The notes below the pieces were generated by a model, which saw only the letters and a list, made by a program, of their open reading frames with translations, was not told the DNA's origin and searched no databases. Shown here piece after piece: positions 52,682-63,406 of a stretch of DNA of 64,000 nucleotides. Source of the DNA: Methylorubrum thiocyanatum. Its GTDB lineage: Bacteria; Pseudomonadota; Alphaproteobacteria; Rhizobiales; Beijerinckiaceae. The stretch lies in the NCBI GenBank assembly GCA_014138645.1, contig JACJIB010000001.1, positions 248,001-312,000 on the forward strand, read 5' to 3'. The first letter of the stretch is position 1. The number at the start of each line of letters is the position of its first letter. Both the position numbers and the translations under genes were made by a program.

Positions 52682-54042
52682 ACCGGCCGACTCTCTGGAT
52701 GGAGCCGGCCGCCGAACCGCAGACCGTCGAGTCCCTGAATCGGCGGGTGGCCAAGCTGGAGCGTATCAACGCGGCCTTGATGGCCCATGTCGAGCGCACC
52801 ATGGACCAGCAGGGCGGCGCCTACTCGCTGTTCCAGACCGCGATCATGCTGGAGGGCCGCGTCCGCGCCCGCACGGAAGAGCTGACCGCGCTGATGCACA
52901 GCTTGGAGCGCTCGAACGAGGCGATGCAGGCGGCGAAAGAAGAGGCCGAGACCGCCAACCGCTCGAAGACGCGCTTCCTGGCGGCGGCCAGCCACGACCT
53001 GCTCCAGCCCCTCAACGCCGCCCGCCTCTCGCTCTCGGCCCTGACCGACCTCGCCCCGGGCCCGGAGGCGAAGGCGGTCGCCCGGCAGGTGGAGCGCGGC
53101 CTGGAGACGATCGAGGATCTGATCAAGGCGCTGATCGACATCTCGAAGCTCGATGCCGGCATCGTGCGCCCGGTGGTCAAGCCCGTGCGGCTCGCCGACC
53201 TCGTCGCCGGGATCGAGGCGAGCTTCCGGCCATTCGCCGAACGCAAGGAGCTGCGCCTCGTCACCCGCTGCGCCGACCTCGTGGTGGAGACCGACGGCGT
53301 CCTGCTCCAGCGCATCCTGCAGAACCTCGTCTCCAACGCGATCCGCTACACCGAGCGCGGCGGCGTGCTGATCGCGGCGCGGCGCCGGGACAAGCTCTGC
53401 CGGATCGACGTGGTCGATACCGGCTGCGGTATTCCCGAGAACGAGCGGGCGCTGGTCTTCGAGGAGTTTTTCCGCGGGGGGCGCGAGGGGGACGACGGCG
53501 GCGTCGGCCTCGGGCTCGGCCTGTCGATCGTGCAGCGCACCGCCTCGACGCTGGGCCACGCCATCGCGCTGCATTCCCGCACCGGCCACGGCACGCGGCT
53601 GAGCCTCACCCTGCCGCTCGCGGCGCAGCGCCCGGACGCGCGGGTGACGCTGGCGCCGCTCGCGACCGCGCTGACCGGCGCGCGGGTGCTGGCGATCGAG
53701 AACGACGCCTCGACGGCCGAGGCGCTGCAGCGCCTCCTGCGCAGTTGGGATGCCGAGGTGCAGGTGTTCCGCGATCTTCCCGGCGTCGTCGCCGCGCTCG
53801 GGGCCGGGTTGGCGCGGCCGGACGTGATGGTGATCGACTACCACCTCGACAACGGCGCCTGCGGCCTCGACGTGGTGGACTATCTACGGCGCGACCGGGG
53901 TTGGGTGACGCCGGTGATCCTCACCACCGCCGACCACGGCGCCGACATCGCCGCCCGCGCCCAGGCCACCGGGGCCGAACTCGTCCACAAGCCGATCAAG
54001 CCGGCCCAACTGCGCTCGCTGCTGGCCTACATGCTGGCGTGA
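52678..54042 (+). CDS. Soluble hybrid histidine kinase paired with FIST protein
   Basis: This 454-residue kinase has no transmembrane segment. Residues 15-95 are coiled coil, then the H-box FLAAASHDLLQPLNAARL with His106 (the HDLLQP variant seen in NahK-like kinases). The ATP domain has QNLVSNAIRYT, DTGCGIPE and GLGLGLSIVQR. A C-terminal receiver (about 335-454) has Asp387 in VMVIDYHLDNG and ends ELVHKPIKPAQLR. No output domain is present, so it probably passes phosphate to another protein. It is translated with the FIST protein. Confidence 0.9.
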   Translation: MNRPTLWMEPAAEPQTVESLNRRVAKLERINAALMAHVERTMDQQGGAYSLFQTAIMLEGRVRARTEELTALMHSLERSNEAMQAAKEEAETANRSKTRFLAAASHDLLQPLNAARLSLSALTDLAPGPEAKAVARQVERGLETIEDLIKALIDISKLDAGIVRPVVKPVRLADLVAGIEASFRPFAERKELRLVTRCADLVVETDGVLLQRILQNLVSNAIRYTERGGVLIAARRRDKLCRIDVVDTGCGIPENERALVFEEFFRGGREGDDGGVGLGLGLSIVQRTASTLGHAIALHSRTGHGTRLSLTLPLAAQRPDARVTLAPLATALTGARVLAIENDASTAEALQRLLRSWDAEVQVFRDLPGVVAALGAGLARPDVMVIDYHLDNGACGLDVVDYLRRDRGWVTPVILTTADHGADIAARAQATGAELVHKPIKPAQLRSLLAYMLA

Positions 54043-54062
54043 GAGCGGGATGATCGGGGGCG

Positions 54063-54386
54063 TTACAGCGCGCTGAAGCGGCGCTCGCCCATCAGCCGGT
54101 CGCGGGCGCGGGCGACGAGGGCCGGGCGGATGCGAGCGACGTCCTCGCCGTCGAGGAGCGGGGAGGCGGCGAGCGCGCCGAGATAGGCGTCCTCGCGATC
54201 CTGGCAGACCGAGACCGCCTTGGTCGCGGCGAAGCTCCGGCTCGTGGTGCGGATCTGCTCCGAAAACGCCTCGTCGAGACAGGTCTGCCACGCCGCGTGG
54301 CGCACGCCCTCCGGGCTCTCGGCCCGCGCGGGGAAGGCGGCCAGAAGGACGAGGGCGGGAAGGCCGGCGAGGAGGACGCGACGCAT
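54063..54386 (-). CDS. Small exported protein
   Basis: This 107-residue exported protein has the signal MRRVLLAGLPALVLLAAFPARA and a helical mature part with one cysteine pair: HAAWQTCLDEAFSEQIRTT and AVSVCQDREDAYLGAL. No family is recognised. It is encoded convergently to the hybrid kinase, whose stop lies 20 bases away. Confidence 0.7.
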   Translation of the reverse strand: MRRVLLAGLPALVLLAAFPARAESPEGVRHAAWQTCLDEAFSEQIRTTSRSFAATKAVSVCQDREDAYLGALAASPLLDGEDVARIRPALVARARDRLMGERRFSAL

Positions 54387-54563
54387 GGGACGAACAGACC
54401 CTGGGACGGCGAACCTGAGGTGGGGACAGGGTTTTCCGGGGCGGCACGCGCCCGAAAAAACCTCTCGTCAACCTTGGCCGCCGGACCGTTAAAGCCTGCT
54501 AACGCACGGGCTGCGGATCCGGTCCCATTTCGGGACGTGGAAAAGTGCGGAGGAAAGTTCCGC

Positions 54564-55238
54564 TCAGCGGTTGGCTGCGGTGAGCGGCGAGGCGTCGCGG
54601 CCGAGCGCGACCCAACCCACCGCGTCCTGGCTCTCGCGCTTGACGAAGGTGTAGCCGGTCTGGGTCCAGGGCAGCACCGCGTTGGTCTTGTTGTCGAGGA
54701 TCAGGTCACCGCGGCTGGTGAGGATGGTGAGGACGGCATGGCCCTCGCCCTTCTCGTCGATCACCACGGTCATCCGCATCGCCCGGCGCGGCAGGCCGGC
54801 CTCGACCAGAAGGCGGCGCTTGAGGAGCTGGAAGTCCTCGCAATCGCCCCGGCCGTCCTCGGCGAGATCCCAGCGATCGGCGGCGCGCCAGTGCTCCTGA
54901 TCCGTCACCGCCTCCACCGCCCGGTTGATCCGGCGGTTCACGCCGTTGATCGTCTGCCACAAAGCCGGCGTCAGGGTGACGCTGGCGGGCTCGGTGCGAT
55001 CGACCGCACATTCGCCCGGATAGCGCTCGCAGAACTCGGCCCAGGCGGCGATCGGCCGGGCCGGGCCGGTGGTGGCCGCCGACAGGCTGATCGCCGGCAG
55101 CGCGGCGGTGGTCTGCGCTTCCGCCTTCGGCGCGGGCGCGGCGAGGAAGGCCCCGGCCAGGGCGAGGCCCGCCAGCAGGCGGGTCGTGAAGGAGCGGGTG
55201 GGCCGGACGTCACAGAGCTTGGAGAACGCGATACGCAT
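54564..55238 (-). CDS. Transglutaminase-like cysteine peptidase (BTLCP family)
   Basis: This 224-residue exported protein belongs to the bacterial transglutaminase-like cysteine peptidases. After a signal peptide ending near KAEA it has WAEFCERYPGECAV and LWQTINGVNRRINRA. The catalytic Cys is in DGRGDCEDFQLLKR, His in GEGHAVLTI and Asp in DLILDNKTNA. Similar proteins act in the periplasm, some with the LapD/LapG type of adhesin control; the family has no adhesin gene nearby here. The start ATG ends at 55238. Confidence 0.88.
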   Translation of the reverse strand: MRIAFSKLCDVRPTRSFTTRLLAGLALAGAFLAAPAPKAEAQTTAALPAISLSAATTGPARPIAAWAEFCERYPGECAVDRTEPASVTLTPALWQTINGVNRRINRAVEAVTDQEHWRAADRWDLAEDGRGDCEDFQLLKRRLLVEAGLPRRAMRMTVVIDEKGEGHAVLTILTSRGDLILDNKTNAVLPWTQTGYTFVKRESQDAVGWVALGRDASPLTAANR

Positions 55239-55491
55239 GGCCCTGACCGAGCAGTTAAGCTTCCGTTAATGAAGCTCTCACAGCCGATCGGTTCCCGCAA
55301 TCGGCGGGTTAAAAATCGGTTAACGCGATCCGTCGCATTTGATCGACCGGCCTCCTGGGAGCCGGCTGGGGCGTGTCGGACGGCGCGAGACAAGTCCGGA
55401 GCGCCGTCACCGGGCGCGATGGCCCGACCGGCACGGCTCCTGCTACGCTTGGGCCGACCCGACGATCCGCCACGACCCGCAAAGCCTTCCG

Positions 55492-55911
55492 ATGACGAGC
55501 GAACTGCCTTCCGCCGAGTCCGTGCAGCCCACCGATCGCGGGCCGCCGGTGATCCGCACGGTGGCGATGCCGACCGACACGAACCCGGCCGGCGACATCT
55601 TCGGCGGCTGGCTGATGGCGCAGATGGACATGGCGGCGGGCAACGTCGCAGCGCGCCGGGCGCGGGGGCGCTGCGCCACGATCTCGGCGGAGGCGATGAC
55701 CTTCCACCGGCCGGTCTTCGTCGGCGACGAGGTGAGCTTCTATGCCTGGATCGTGAAGACCGGCCGCACCTCGATGCGCATCCAGGTCGAGGTCTGGCGC
55801 CGGGAGCGCGAGGGCGAGGCCACCATGAAGGTGACGGAGGGCCTCTTCACCTTCGTCGCCATCGGACCCGACCGCCGGCCGCGGCCGATCACGGAGGACA
55901 TCGAGGGGTAA
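55492..55911 (+). CDS. Acyl-CoA thioesterase (hotdog fold, YciA-like)
   Basis: This 139-residue hotdog-fold thioesterase hydrolyses acyl-CoA. It has RTVAMPTDTNPAGDIFGGWL with the family's catalytic Asp in GDIFGGWLMAQMD, then TISAEAMTFHRPVFVGDEVS and EATMKVTEGLFTFVAI. It lacks a signal peptide and acts in the cytoplasm. The start has no strong ribosome site. It is convergent with the next gene. Confidence 0.9.
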   Translation: MTSELPSAESVQPTDRGPPVIRTVAMPTDTNPAGDIFGGWLMAQMDMAAGNVAARRARGRCATISAEAMTFHRPVFVGDEVSFYAWIVKTGRTSMRIQVEVWRREREGEATMKVTEGLFTFVAIGPDRRPRPITEDIEG

Positions 55912-55946
55912 TCACGGGCGCACGTCGCGTACGAGGCGCCGCCGCG

Positions 55947-56852
55947 TCAGTGCATCGTCAGCGTGGTGAGCCGGCGGGCGCCCGCATGCTGGTGCAGGAA
56001 GGCGCTCATCTCGGCGAGCACCGGCGCCTTGCGGCGGAAGCTGACGGAGAGTGCCAGCAGCGTGTCGGAATGATCGAGGCCCTCGTAGGTCCGCTCCTGC
56101 ACCGGCACGCGGGCATTGCGCAGGCGCGCGGCGAGGCTCGCGGTGTTGCGCGGCTTCACAACCGTATCCTTGTCCCCGGTGGCGAGGAAGGTCGGCGGCG
56201 AGTGGGCGCCGGCAAAGGAGACGGGCTGCGTCGCCTCCGGGTCGGGCGCCTGCCCGAACACCTCGATCGAGGTCTTCTGGTCGAAGGGCAGGAAGTCGTA
56301 GGGGCCTGAGAGACCCGCCACCGCCCGCACCGTCCGTGGATCGACGCCGGCTTGGCGCAGGTACTCCGTGTCGAGCCCGAGCATCGCCGCGTTGTAGGCG
56401 CCCGCCGAGTGGCCCGCGAGCACGATCCGGTTCGGGTCGCCCCCTTGCGCGGCGATGTTGTCGCGCACCCAGGCGATGGCCGCCGCCCCGTCCTTCAGGA
56501 ATTCGGGAAAGCGCGCCTGCGGATAGAGCCGGTAGTCCGGCAGCACGGTCACGAAGCCCTGCGCGGCGAAGGCCTGCGCGGCGAAGGCGTAATCGTCCTT
56601 GCTGCCGCTGCTCCACGAGCCGCCGTAGAAGAACACCAGCACCGGCGCCCGCTCCACCGGCACGGTGGGCACGAACACGTCGAGGCGCTGGCGCGGATCG
56701 GTGCCGTAGGCCGCGTCGCGGACCGCGAGGCGGCCGCCCTTGTCCCGCGGCCCCAGCGCGTCGAACAGCGCCAGCGGCGAGCAGCCGCTCAAGCCCAGGG
56801 CGGTGAGCCCGAGGCAGATCAGGGAGACGAGGGAGACGAGTGCCTTGATCAT
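55947..56852 (-). CDS. Alpha/beta hydrolase, probable esterase lipoprotein
   Basis: This 301-residue alpha/beta hydrolase of the BD-FAE/carboxylesterase kind has a lipoprotein-like signal (LTALGLSGC). Its oxyanion loop is VLVFFYGGSWSSGSKDDY, its nucleophile is in VLAGHSAGAYNAAML (GHSAG), and LATGDKDTVVKP and GLDHSDTLLAL give the Asp and His. It is anchored in the envelope if the lipobox is used. Substrate unknown. Confidence 0.88.
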   Translation of the reverse strand: MIKALVSLVSLICLGLTALGLSGCSPLALFDALGPRDKGGRLAVRDAAYGTDPRQRLDVFVPTVPVERAPVLVFFYGGSWSSGSKDDYAFAAQAFAAQGFVTVLPDYRLYPQARFPEFLKDGAAAIAWVRDNIAAQGGDPNRIVLAGHSAGAYNAAMLGLDTEYLRQAGVDPRTVRAVAGLSGPYDFLPFDQKTSIEVFGQAPDPEATQPVSFAGAHSPPTFLATGDKDTVVKPRNTASLAARLRNARVPVQERTYEGLDHSDTLLALSVSFRRKAPVLAEMSAFLHQHAGARRLTTLTMH

Positions 56853-56915
56853 GTGACCCGTGATTGACGCGGCGGTCGCGGCGGTTTCATGGCCGCTTGG
56901 TGACGACCTTGGGAG

Positions 56916-57839
56916 TTATGTCCTCAGGACGATGCAGGCGCCGCCGACGCCGCGGATCTTCTGGCAGAGCCCGTCGGCGGCGCCCCGGCTCTCGGCCGGA
57001 ATGCGCACCCGGTAGAAGGTGCGGGTGCCGCGGAAGCGCAGGCGGGTGCCGATGATCATCGGCCGCACCTCGCCGATCACGCTGGTGTAGCGTGTGCGCG
57101 CCCGCTGGAAGCTCGCCAGCGCCAGCGACTTGGAAAAGTTTCCGGCAAGCTGCACGCCCCAGGGCGCGGCCGGGCCGCCCTCGACCGAGAGGGCGAAGCG
57201 GTCCCCGCGCGACGGGATGCGGAGCGCCGCGGTGACCTGAAGGCAGGTCTGCGTCTCCGCCTCCGGCGCAGGCGGCTTGTCCTCGGCTTTCGCCTCGGAT
57301 TTCTTCGCCTTCGGGTCGGCACCCTCCGGCATCTCGACGCTGGCATTCGGGCGCCAATCCTCCGCCGGGCGGCCGGTGATGCCGATGACGTAGGCCCGCG
57401 TTTCCGCCGGCAGGCCACCGTTGCCGGCAAGCCAGGCCGAGACGCGGCCCGGCCCGCCGTTATAGGCCGCCGCCGCGAGCCCCAGATTGCCGAACTGCCG
57501 CTTCAGGTCGGCCAGGAAATGCGCCGCGTGCGGGATCGCCTGCTCGGGGTCGAACGGATCGGTGAGGCCGCGTTCCCTGGCGGTGCCGGGCATGAACTGC
57601 GCCACGCCCTGGGCGCCGGCCGGGCTCACGACGCCGACGCGGAACGAACTCTCGCGCCAGATCAGCCGGGTCAGGAACGGCACCGGCAGCTGCCGCGCCT
57701 TGGCCGCATCCTCGATCAGCCGGCACAGCGCCTGCTCCACGGTCTCGCTCTCGGGCGAGGGGGCCGCACGAGAGGGACCGGCGAGCACGGCGAGGGCGGC
57801 CGGCAGGAGGACGAGCGCGAGACGAGGCACGGGCCTCAT
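56916..57839 (-). CDS. Lytic transglycosylase with SLT and SPOR-like domains
   Basis: This 307-residue periplasmic enzyme cleaves peptidoglycan. After the signal (MRPVPRLALVLLPAALAVLAG) the SLT domain has the catalytic Glu in LIWRESSFRVGVVSPAGAQG and AQFMPGTARERGL, then AAAAYNGGPGRVSAWL. A Lys/Glu/Pro-rich linker (about 175-200) leads to a C-terminal SPOR-like domain (WGVQLAGNFSKSLALASFQR) that binds denuded glycan. Its stop lies 63 bases from the esterase gene. Confidence 0.9.
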   Translation of the reverse strand: MRPVPRLALVLLPAALAVLAGPSRAAPSPESETVEQALCRLIEDAAKARQLPVPFLTRLIWRESSFRVGVVSPAGAQGVAQFMPGTARERGLTDPFDPEQAIPHAAHFLADLKRQFGNLGLAAAAYNGGPGRVSAWLAGNGGLPAETRAYVIGITGRPAEDWRPNASVEMPEGADPKAKKSEAKAEDKPPAPEAETQTCLQVTAALRIPSRGDRFALSVEGGPAAPWGVQLAGNFSKSLALASFQRARTRYTSVIGEVRPMIIGTRLRFRGTRTFYRVRIPAESRGAADGLCQKIRGVGGACIVLRT

Positions 57840-58054
57840 CTAGGGCGGCGCTTGGGCGAAGGGGATGGCTTCCGGACGTGCTCGGACCGTCATACCGGCC
57901 GGTCAGGCATCATGGTGCAAGGTCCGTTGCCTCGCGGCAGGGCTGCACCTTCGATCGTTCCTTAGAATCGCACTATTTTTCTCGGTGCCGCCGCGCTAGG
58001 CTCGATGCTTGCAAGAGCCGGACAGCAAGATCCGGCCGCATGAGGAGGAAGACG

Positions 58055-60235
58055 ATGCTCGAAGAGCGCATCTCGGAGATCGAGGCCGAGGCGGCCGCCA
58101 AGACGGCGTCCGAGGCCGTCACCCGGCTCGGTGCCTGCCCGCACGACTGCCCCGATACCTGCTCGATGATCTACACCGTCGAGGATGGGCGGCTCACGGA
58201 CGTGCGCGGCAATCCGGACCACCCGATGACCCGCGGCGCGCTCTGCGGCAAGCTCAAGGACTTCGACCGGCACCACTACAACCCGGACCGCGTCCTCTAC
58301 CCGATGCGCCGCGCCGGCCCGAAGGGCAGCGGCCAGTTCGAGCGGATCAGCTGGGACGAGGCGCTCACCGAGATCCACCGCCGGTTCAGCGCGATCATCG
58401 AGACGCACGGCGCGGAAGCGATCCTGCCCTACAACTACCTCGGCAACGAGGGCGTGGTGCAGGGGCTCACCGTCGGCGACGCCTTCTTCAACCGCCTCGG
58501 CGCGACGGTGGCCGAGAAGACGTTCTGCGGCTCGGGCTCGTGCACGGCGTGGCTGCTGACGGTCGGCCCGACCAACGGCACCGATCCGATGAGCTTCACG
58601 CAGTCGCGGCTGATCGTGATCTGGGGCTGCAACTCGGTCTCCACCAACATCCACCACTGGCACGTGGTGAAGGAGGCGCAGCGCAGCGGCGCCCGTGTCG
58701 TGGTGATCGACCCCTACCGCTCGCGCACCGCCGCGCAGGCCGACTGGCACCTGATGCCGAAGCCCGGCACCGACGGGGCCCTCGCCATGGCGCTGATCCA
58801 CGTCATCATCGAAGAAGGTCTGACCGACGACGACTATATCGCCCGGCACACGGTCGGCTTCGAGCCGCTGAAGGAGCGGGCGCGGGCCTTCACGCCGGAA
58901 TACGCCGCCGAGATCTGCGGCATCCCGGCCGAGGACATCCGCCGGCTGGCGCGCGAATACGCCACCACCCCCAACGCGGCGCTGCGGCCCGGCGTGGCGG
59001 TGGAACGCAGCGCCGGCGGCGCCCAGGCCCTGCGCGCCATCTTCTCGCTGCCCGCGCTCACCGGCTCCTGGAAGGATCCGGGCGGCGGCATCTACCAGAT
59101 GCCGCTGTGGGAATTCCCGGTGCACTGGGACCGGGTCTGCCGGCCCGACCTGATCCCGGAGGGCACGCGGGTGCTCAACGTGCTCAAGCTCGGCGAGGTA
59201 TTGACCGGCGAGGCGGGGATCGATCCCGGCATCCACGCCCTGATGGTCTACAACGCCAACCCGGTCTCGAACTCGACCGAGACCGCCAAGATCAAGCGCG
59301 GCCTTGCCCGCGAGGATCTGTTCACGGTGGTCAGCGAGCACTTCGTCACCGATACGGCCCGCTATGCCGACATCCTGCTCCCCGCCACCATGGCGGCCGA
59401 GCACGATGACATGATGTTCTCCTGGGGGCACTTCTTCTTCACCCTGAACCAGAAGGCGATCGAGCCGCCCGGCGAGACGGTGTCGAATGCCGAGCTGTTC
59501 CGGCGGCTCGCCAAGACCTTCGGCTTCACCGAGCCGCAATTCTCCATGAGCGAGGCCGAACTCATGGAATGGTATCTCGACTGGGAAAGCCCGAAGCTCG
59601 GCGGCATCTCCATGGAGCATTTCCGCCAGCATGGCTGGTACCGGCTCAATGTCGGCGATCCGGAGACGCGCACCCCGCACGCCGAGGGCAACTTCCCCAC
59701 GCCGTCCGGCAAGTGCGAGTTCTACTCGGAGGCCGCGGTCACCGGCGGCAACTTCGTCGCCCCGCCGTTCCGGCAGATGTACGAGCAGTTCCAGGGCGGC
59801 GAGCCCCTCGACCCGCTGCCGGGCTACGTCCCGGCCAATGAGCGTCCGGAGACGAATCCGGATCAAGCGGAGCGCTATCCCCTCAACATCGTCTCGCCGA
59901 AGAGCCACGGCTTCCTCAACTCGCAATACGCCAACGAGGCGCACAAGATCCGGGCGCAGGGCGAGCAGACGATCCTGATCAACCCGGCCGATGCGGCGAG
60001 CCGCGAGATTGGGGAGGGCGCGCTGGTGCGGGTGTTCAACGATCGCGGCGCCTTCCACGGCCAGGCGCGGGTGACCGACGACGTGCCGCAGGGGCTGGTG
60101 ATCGCCTCGCTCGGCTACTGGCACTCGCTCAACCGCGACGGGGCGGTGAACGTCATCAGCGCCTCGACCTATGGCGGCATGGGCCACTCGCCGACCTTCA
60201 GCGACAACCTCGTGCAGGTCGGGCTGGCGCAGTAG
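58055..60235 (+). CDS. Molybdopterin-dependent oxidoreductase
   Basis: This 726-residue molybdopterin enzyme of the DMSO-reductase/formate-dehydrogenase superfamily has an N-terminal [4Fe-4S] site (CPHDCPDTC plus Cys64). Its molybdopterin-binding regions include PNAALRPGVAVERSAGGAQA, MVYNANPVSNSTETAKI and SPKSHGFLNSQYAN. The metal ligand would be within EKTFCGSGSCTAW. No signal or Tat peptide is present, so it is cytoplasmic. There are no partner subunits nearby. The ATG at 58055 has GAGGAGG 5 bases upstream. Its physiological substrate is not clear. Confidence 0.88.
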   Translation: MLEERISEIEAEAAAKTASEAVTRLGACPHDCPDTCSMIYTVEDGRLTDVRGNPDHPMTRGALCGKLKDFDRHHYNPDRVLYPMRRAGPKGSGQFERISWDEALTEIHRRFSAIIETHGAEAILPYNYLGNEGVVQGLTVGDAFFNRLGATVAEKTFCGSGSCTAWLLTVGPTNGTDPMSFTQSRLIVIWGCNSVSTNIHHWHVVKEAQRSGARVVVIDPYRSRTAAQADWHLMPKPGTDGALAMALIHVIIEEGLTDDDYIARHTVGFEPLKERARAFTPEYAAEICGIPAEDIRRLAREYATTPNAALRPGVAVERSAGGAQALRAIFSLPALTGSWKDPGGGIYQMPLWEFPVHWDRVCRPDLIPEGTRVLNVLKLGEVLTGEAGIDPGIHALMVYNANPVSNSTETAKIKRGLAREDLFTVVSEHFVTDTARYADILLPATMAAEHDDMMFSWGHFFFTLNQKAIEPPGETVSNAELFRRLAKTFGFTEPQFSMSEAELMEWYLDWESPKLGGISMEHFRQHGWYRLNVGDPETRTPHAEGNFPTPSGKCEFYSEAAVTGGNFVAPPFRQMYEQFQGGEPLDPLPGYVPANERPETNPDQAERYPLNIVSPKSHGFLNSQYANEAHKIRAQGEQTILINPADAASREIGEGALVRVFNDRGAFHGQARVTDDVPQGLVIASLGYWHSLNRDGAVNVISASTYGGMGHSPTFSDNLVQVGLAQ

Positions 60236-60274
60236 CGCGACGCGAAGACGATTCGCGCGGCCGGCCCCGCGCGC

Positions 60275-60325
60275 TATAACCCCTCGGCCCGCCGCTCCGA
60301 CACCGGATCGCGGCGGGCCGTTTTT
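60275..60325 (+). terminator. Terminator-like hairpin, with a -10 like box, before the ABC gene
   Basis: A perfect 11-base stem (CGGCCCGCCGC...GCGGCGGGCCG, 60285-60320) is followed by five T residues and ends 15 bases before the next start codon. TATAAC at 60275-60280 lies just upstream, so a transcript would begin at about the stem. It could be the terminator of the oxidoreductase gene or an attenuator. Confidence 0.65.
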
Positions 60326-60340
60326 CGTCGCCGGGGTTCG

Positions 60341-61969
60341 ATGTCCGATACGCTGCTGACCGTCGAGGATCTCTCGGTCGCCTTCCGCTCCGGCGAGCGC
60401 GAGACCCGCGCGGTGGATCGCGTCAGCTTCTCCATCGAGCGGGGCGAGACCCTGGCGCTGGTGGGCGAATCCGGCTCCGGAAAATCGGTGACCGCGCTCT
60501 CGATCCTGCGCCTGCTCGACGGAGCGGCACACCATCCGGGCGGAAAAATCCTGTTCAAGGGGCGCGATCTCCTGACGCTGCCGGAGCGCGAGATGCGCGC
60601 GGTGCGCGGCGCGGACATCACCATGGTGTTCCAGGAGCCGATGACCTCGCTCAATCCGCTCCACACCATCCAGCGGCAGATCGGCGAGGTGCTGGAGATC
60701 CATCGCGGCCTGACCGGCAAGGCCGCGCGCAAGCGCATCCTCGAACTCCTGGACCTCGTCGGCATCCGCGATGCCGAGCGGCGGCTCGGGGCCTATCCGC
60801 ACGAACTCTCCGGCGGCCAGCGGCAGCGGGTGATGATCGCCATGGCGCTGGCCTGCGAGCCCGACCTGCTGGTGGCCGACGAGCCGACCACCGCCCTCGA
60901 CGTCACCGTGCAGGCGCAGATCCTCGCGCTCTTGGCCGACCTGCAGAAGCGGCTCGGCATGGCGATGCTGTTCATCACCCACGATCTCGGCATCGTCCGG
61001 CGCATCGCCACCTCAGTCTGCGTGATGCTCGCCGGCCGGATCGTCGAGGCGGGGCCGGTGGCGCAGGTCTTCACCCGGCCGCAGCACGAGTACACGCAGC
61101 GCCTCCTGGCCGCCGAGCCCACGGGCCGGGCGAACCCCGTGCCGGCGGATGCCGCCGAACTGGTGGAGGCCGGTCCGATCAAGGTCTGGTTCCCCCTGAA
61201 AGCAGGGCTGCTCCGGCGCACCGTCGGCCACGTCAAGGCGGTCGATGGCGTGCGGCTCAAGGTGCGGGCGGGCGAGACCGTCGGCGTCGTCGGCGAATCC
61301 GGTTCGGGCAAGACCACGCTCGGCCTCGCCCTGCTGCGCCTCACCGAATCCGAGGGGCCGATCGTGTTCCTGGGCCAGCGGATCGAGGCGCGCGGACGTG
61401 CCCAGATGCGGCCCCTGCGCAAGGACATGCAGGTGGTCTTCCAGGATCCCTACGGCTCGCTCTCGCCGCGCATGTCGGTGGGCGACATCGTCGCCGAGGG
61501 GCTCGCGGTGCAGGGGCTCGTCAGGAGCGCGCAGGAGCGCCGCACCCTGGTGGCGAAGGCGCTGACCGATGTCGGGCTCGACCCGGCGGCGATGGACCGC
61601 TACCCGCACGAATTCTCCGGCGGCCAGCGCCAGCGCATCGCGATCGCCCGCGCCATCGTGTTGAAGCCGCGCTTCGTCGTGCTCGACGAGCCGACCTCGG
61701 CGCTCGACCGCTCGGTTCAGGCGCAGATCGTGACCCTGCTGCGCGACCTCCAGCGAGAGCGGGGCATCGCCTACCTGTTCATCAGCCACGACCTCAAGGT
61801 GGTCCGCGCGCTGTCGAACTACGTCATGGTGATGCAGCACGGCCAGGTCGTCGAGGAGGGGCCGGCCGAGGCGATCTTCTCGGCGCCCAAGACCGACTAC
61901 ACCCGCGCCCTGTTCGCGGCGGCCTTCGAGATGGATGCGGCGACCACCGCCGAGATCGAGCCGGCCTGA
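60341..61969 (+). CDS. ABC transporter protein with two ATPase domains (peptide type)
   Basis: This 542-residue protein is a fusion of two ATP-binding cassettes like YejF/DppD-DppF. Domain 1 has [30 protein letters not shown] and [13 protein letters not shown]. Domain 2 has [30 protein letters not shown] and [12 protein letters not shown], and each has an oligopeptide C-terminal motif ([13 protein letters not shown] in the first). Permeases and binding protein are not encoded here, so they must lie elsewhere. Peptide or nickel-like uptake is inferred from the family. Confidence 0.9.
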   Translation: MSDTLLTVEDLSVAFRSGERETRAVDRVSFSIERGETLALVGESGSGKSVTALSILRLLDGAAHHPGGKILFKGRDLLTLPEREMRAVRGADITMVFQEPMTSLNPLHTIQRQIGEVLEIHRGLTGKAARKRILELLDLVGIRDAERRLGAYPHELSGGQRQRVMIAMALACEPDLLVADEPTTALDVTVQAQILALLADLQKRLGMAMLFITHDLGIVRRIATSVCVMLAGRIVEAGPVAQVFTRPQHEYTQRLLAAEPTGRANPVPADAAELVEAGPIKVWFPLKAGLLRRTVGHVKAVDGVRLKVRAGETVGVVGESGSGKTTLGLALLRLTESEGPIVFLGQRIEARGRAQMRPLRKDMQVVFQDPYGSLSPRMSVGDIVAEGLAVQGLVRSAQERRTLVAKALTDVGLDPAAMDRYPHEFSGGQRQRIAIARAIVLKPRFVVLDEPTSALDRSVQAQIVTLLRDLQRERGIAYLFISHDLKVVRALSNYVMVMQHGQVVEEGPAEAIFSAPKTDYTRALFAAAFEMDAATTAEIEPA

Positions 61970-61972
61970 GCC

Positions 61973-63193
<1,221 letters not shown>

Positions 63194-63206
63194 GGGCCGT
63201 GCGCAC

Positions 63207-63399
63207 CCCTCTCCCCGCACGCGGGGAGAGGGCTTCATGCCCCCGTCGGGGCATGAAGCGAGGCGGCAGCCGAGGGTGAGGGGGCTTGGCCGGATGAGCC
63301 TCATCCTGAGCCGCCCCCTCACCCTCGCTCCGGCTACGCCTCCGCTTCTTGCAGGCACAACAAGGTGCCCGCAGGCCTCTCCCCGCGTGCGGGGAGAGG
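63207..63399. repeat. Palindromic intergenic repeat between deoB and ettA
   Basis: This 193-base element between convergent genes holds three strong hairpins: a 12-base stem CCCTCTCCCCGC...GCGGGGAGAGGG (63207-63232), a 12-base stem GCTTCATGCCCC...GGGGCATGAAGC (63232-63259), and an 11-base stem CCTCTCCCCGC...GCGGGGAGAGG (63376-63399). It shares the CCCTCTCC/GGAGAGGG ends and general plan of the element at 17984-18119, so it is a dispersed repeat. Confidence 0.82.
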
Positions 63400-63406
63400 G
63401 AGGCTG

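Noticed and set aside
57962..60982. A minus-strand frame of about 1000 residues opposite the molybdopterin oxidoreductase
   Set aside because: It is the antisense shadow of a high-GC gene with Arg/Asp/Val/Gly-rich repeats, no domain and no ribosome site; the plus-strand gene has clear cofactor motifs.
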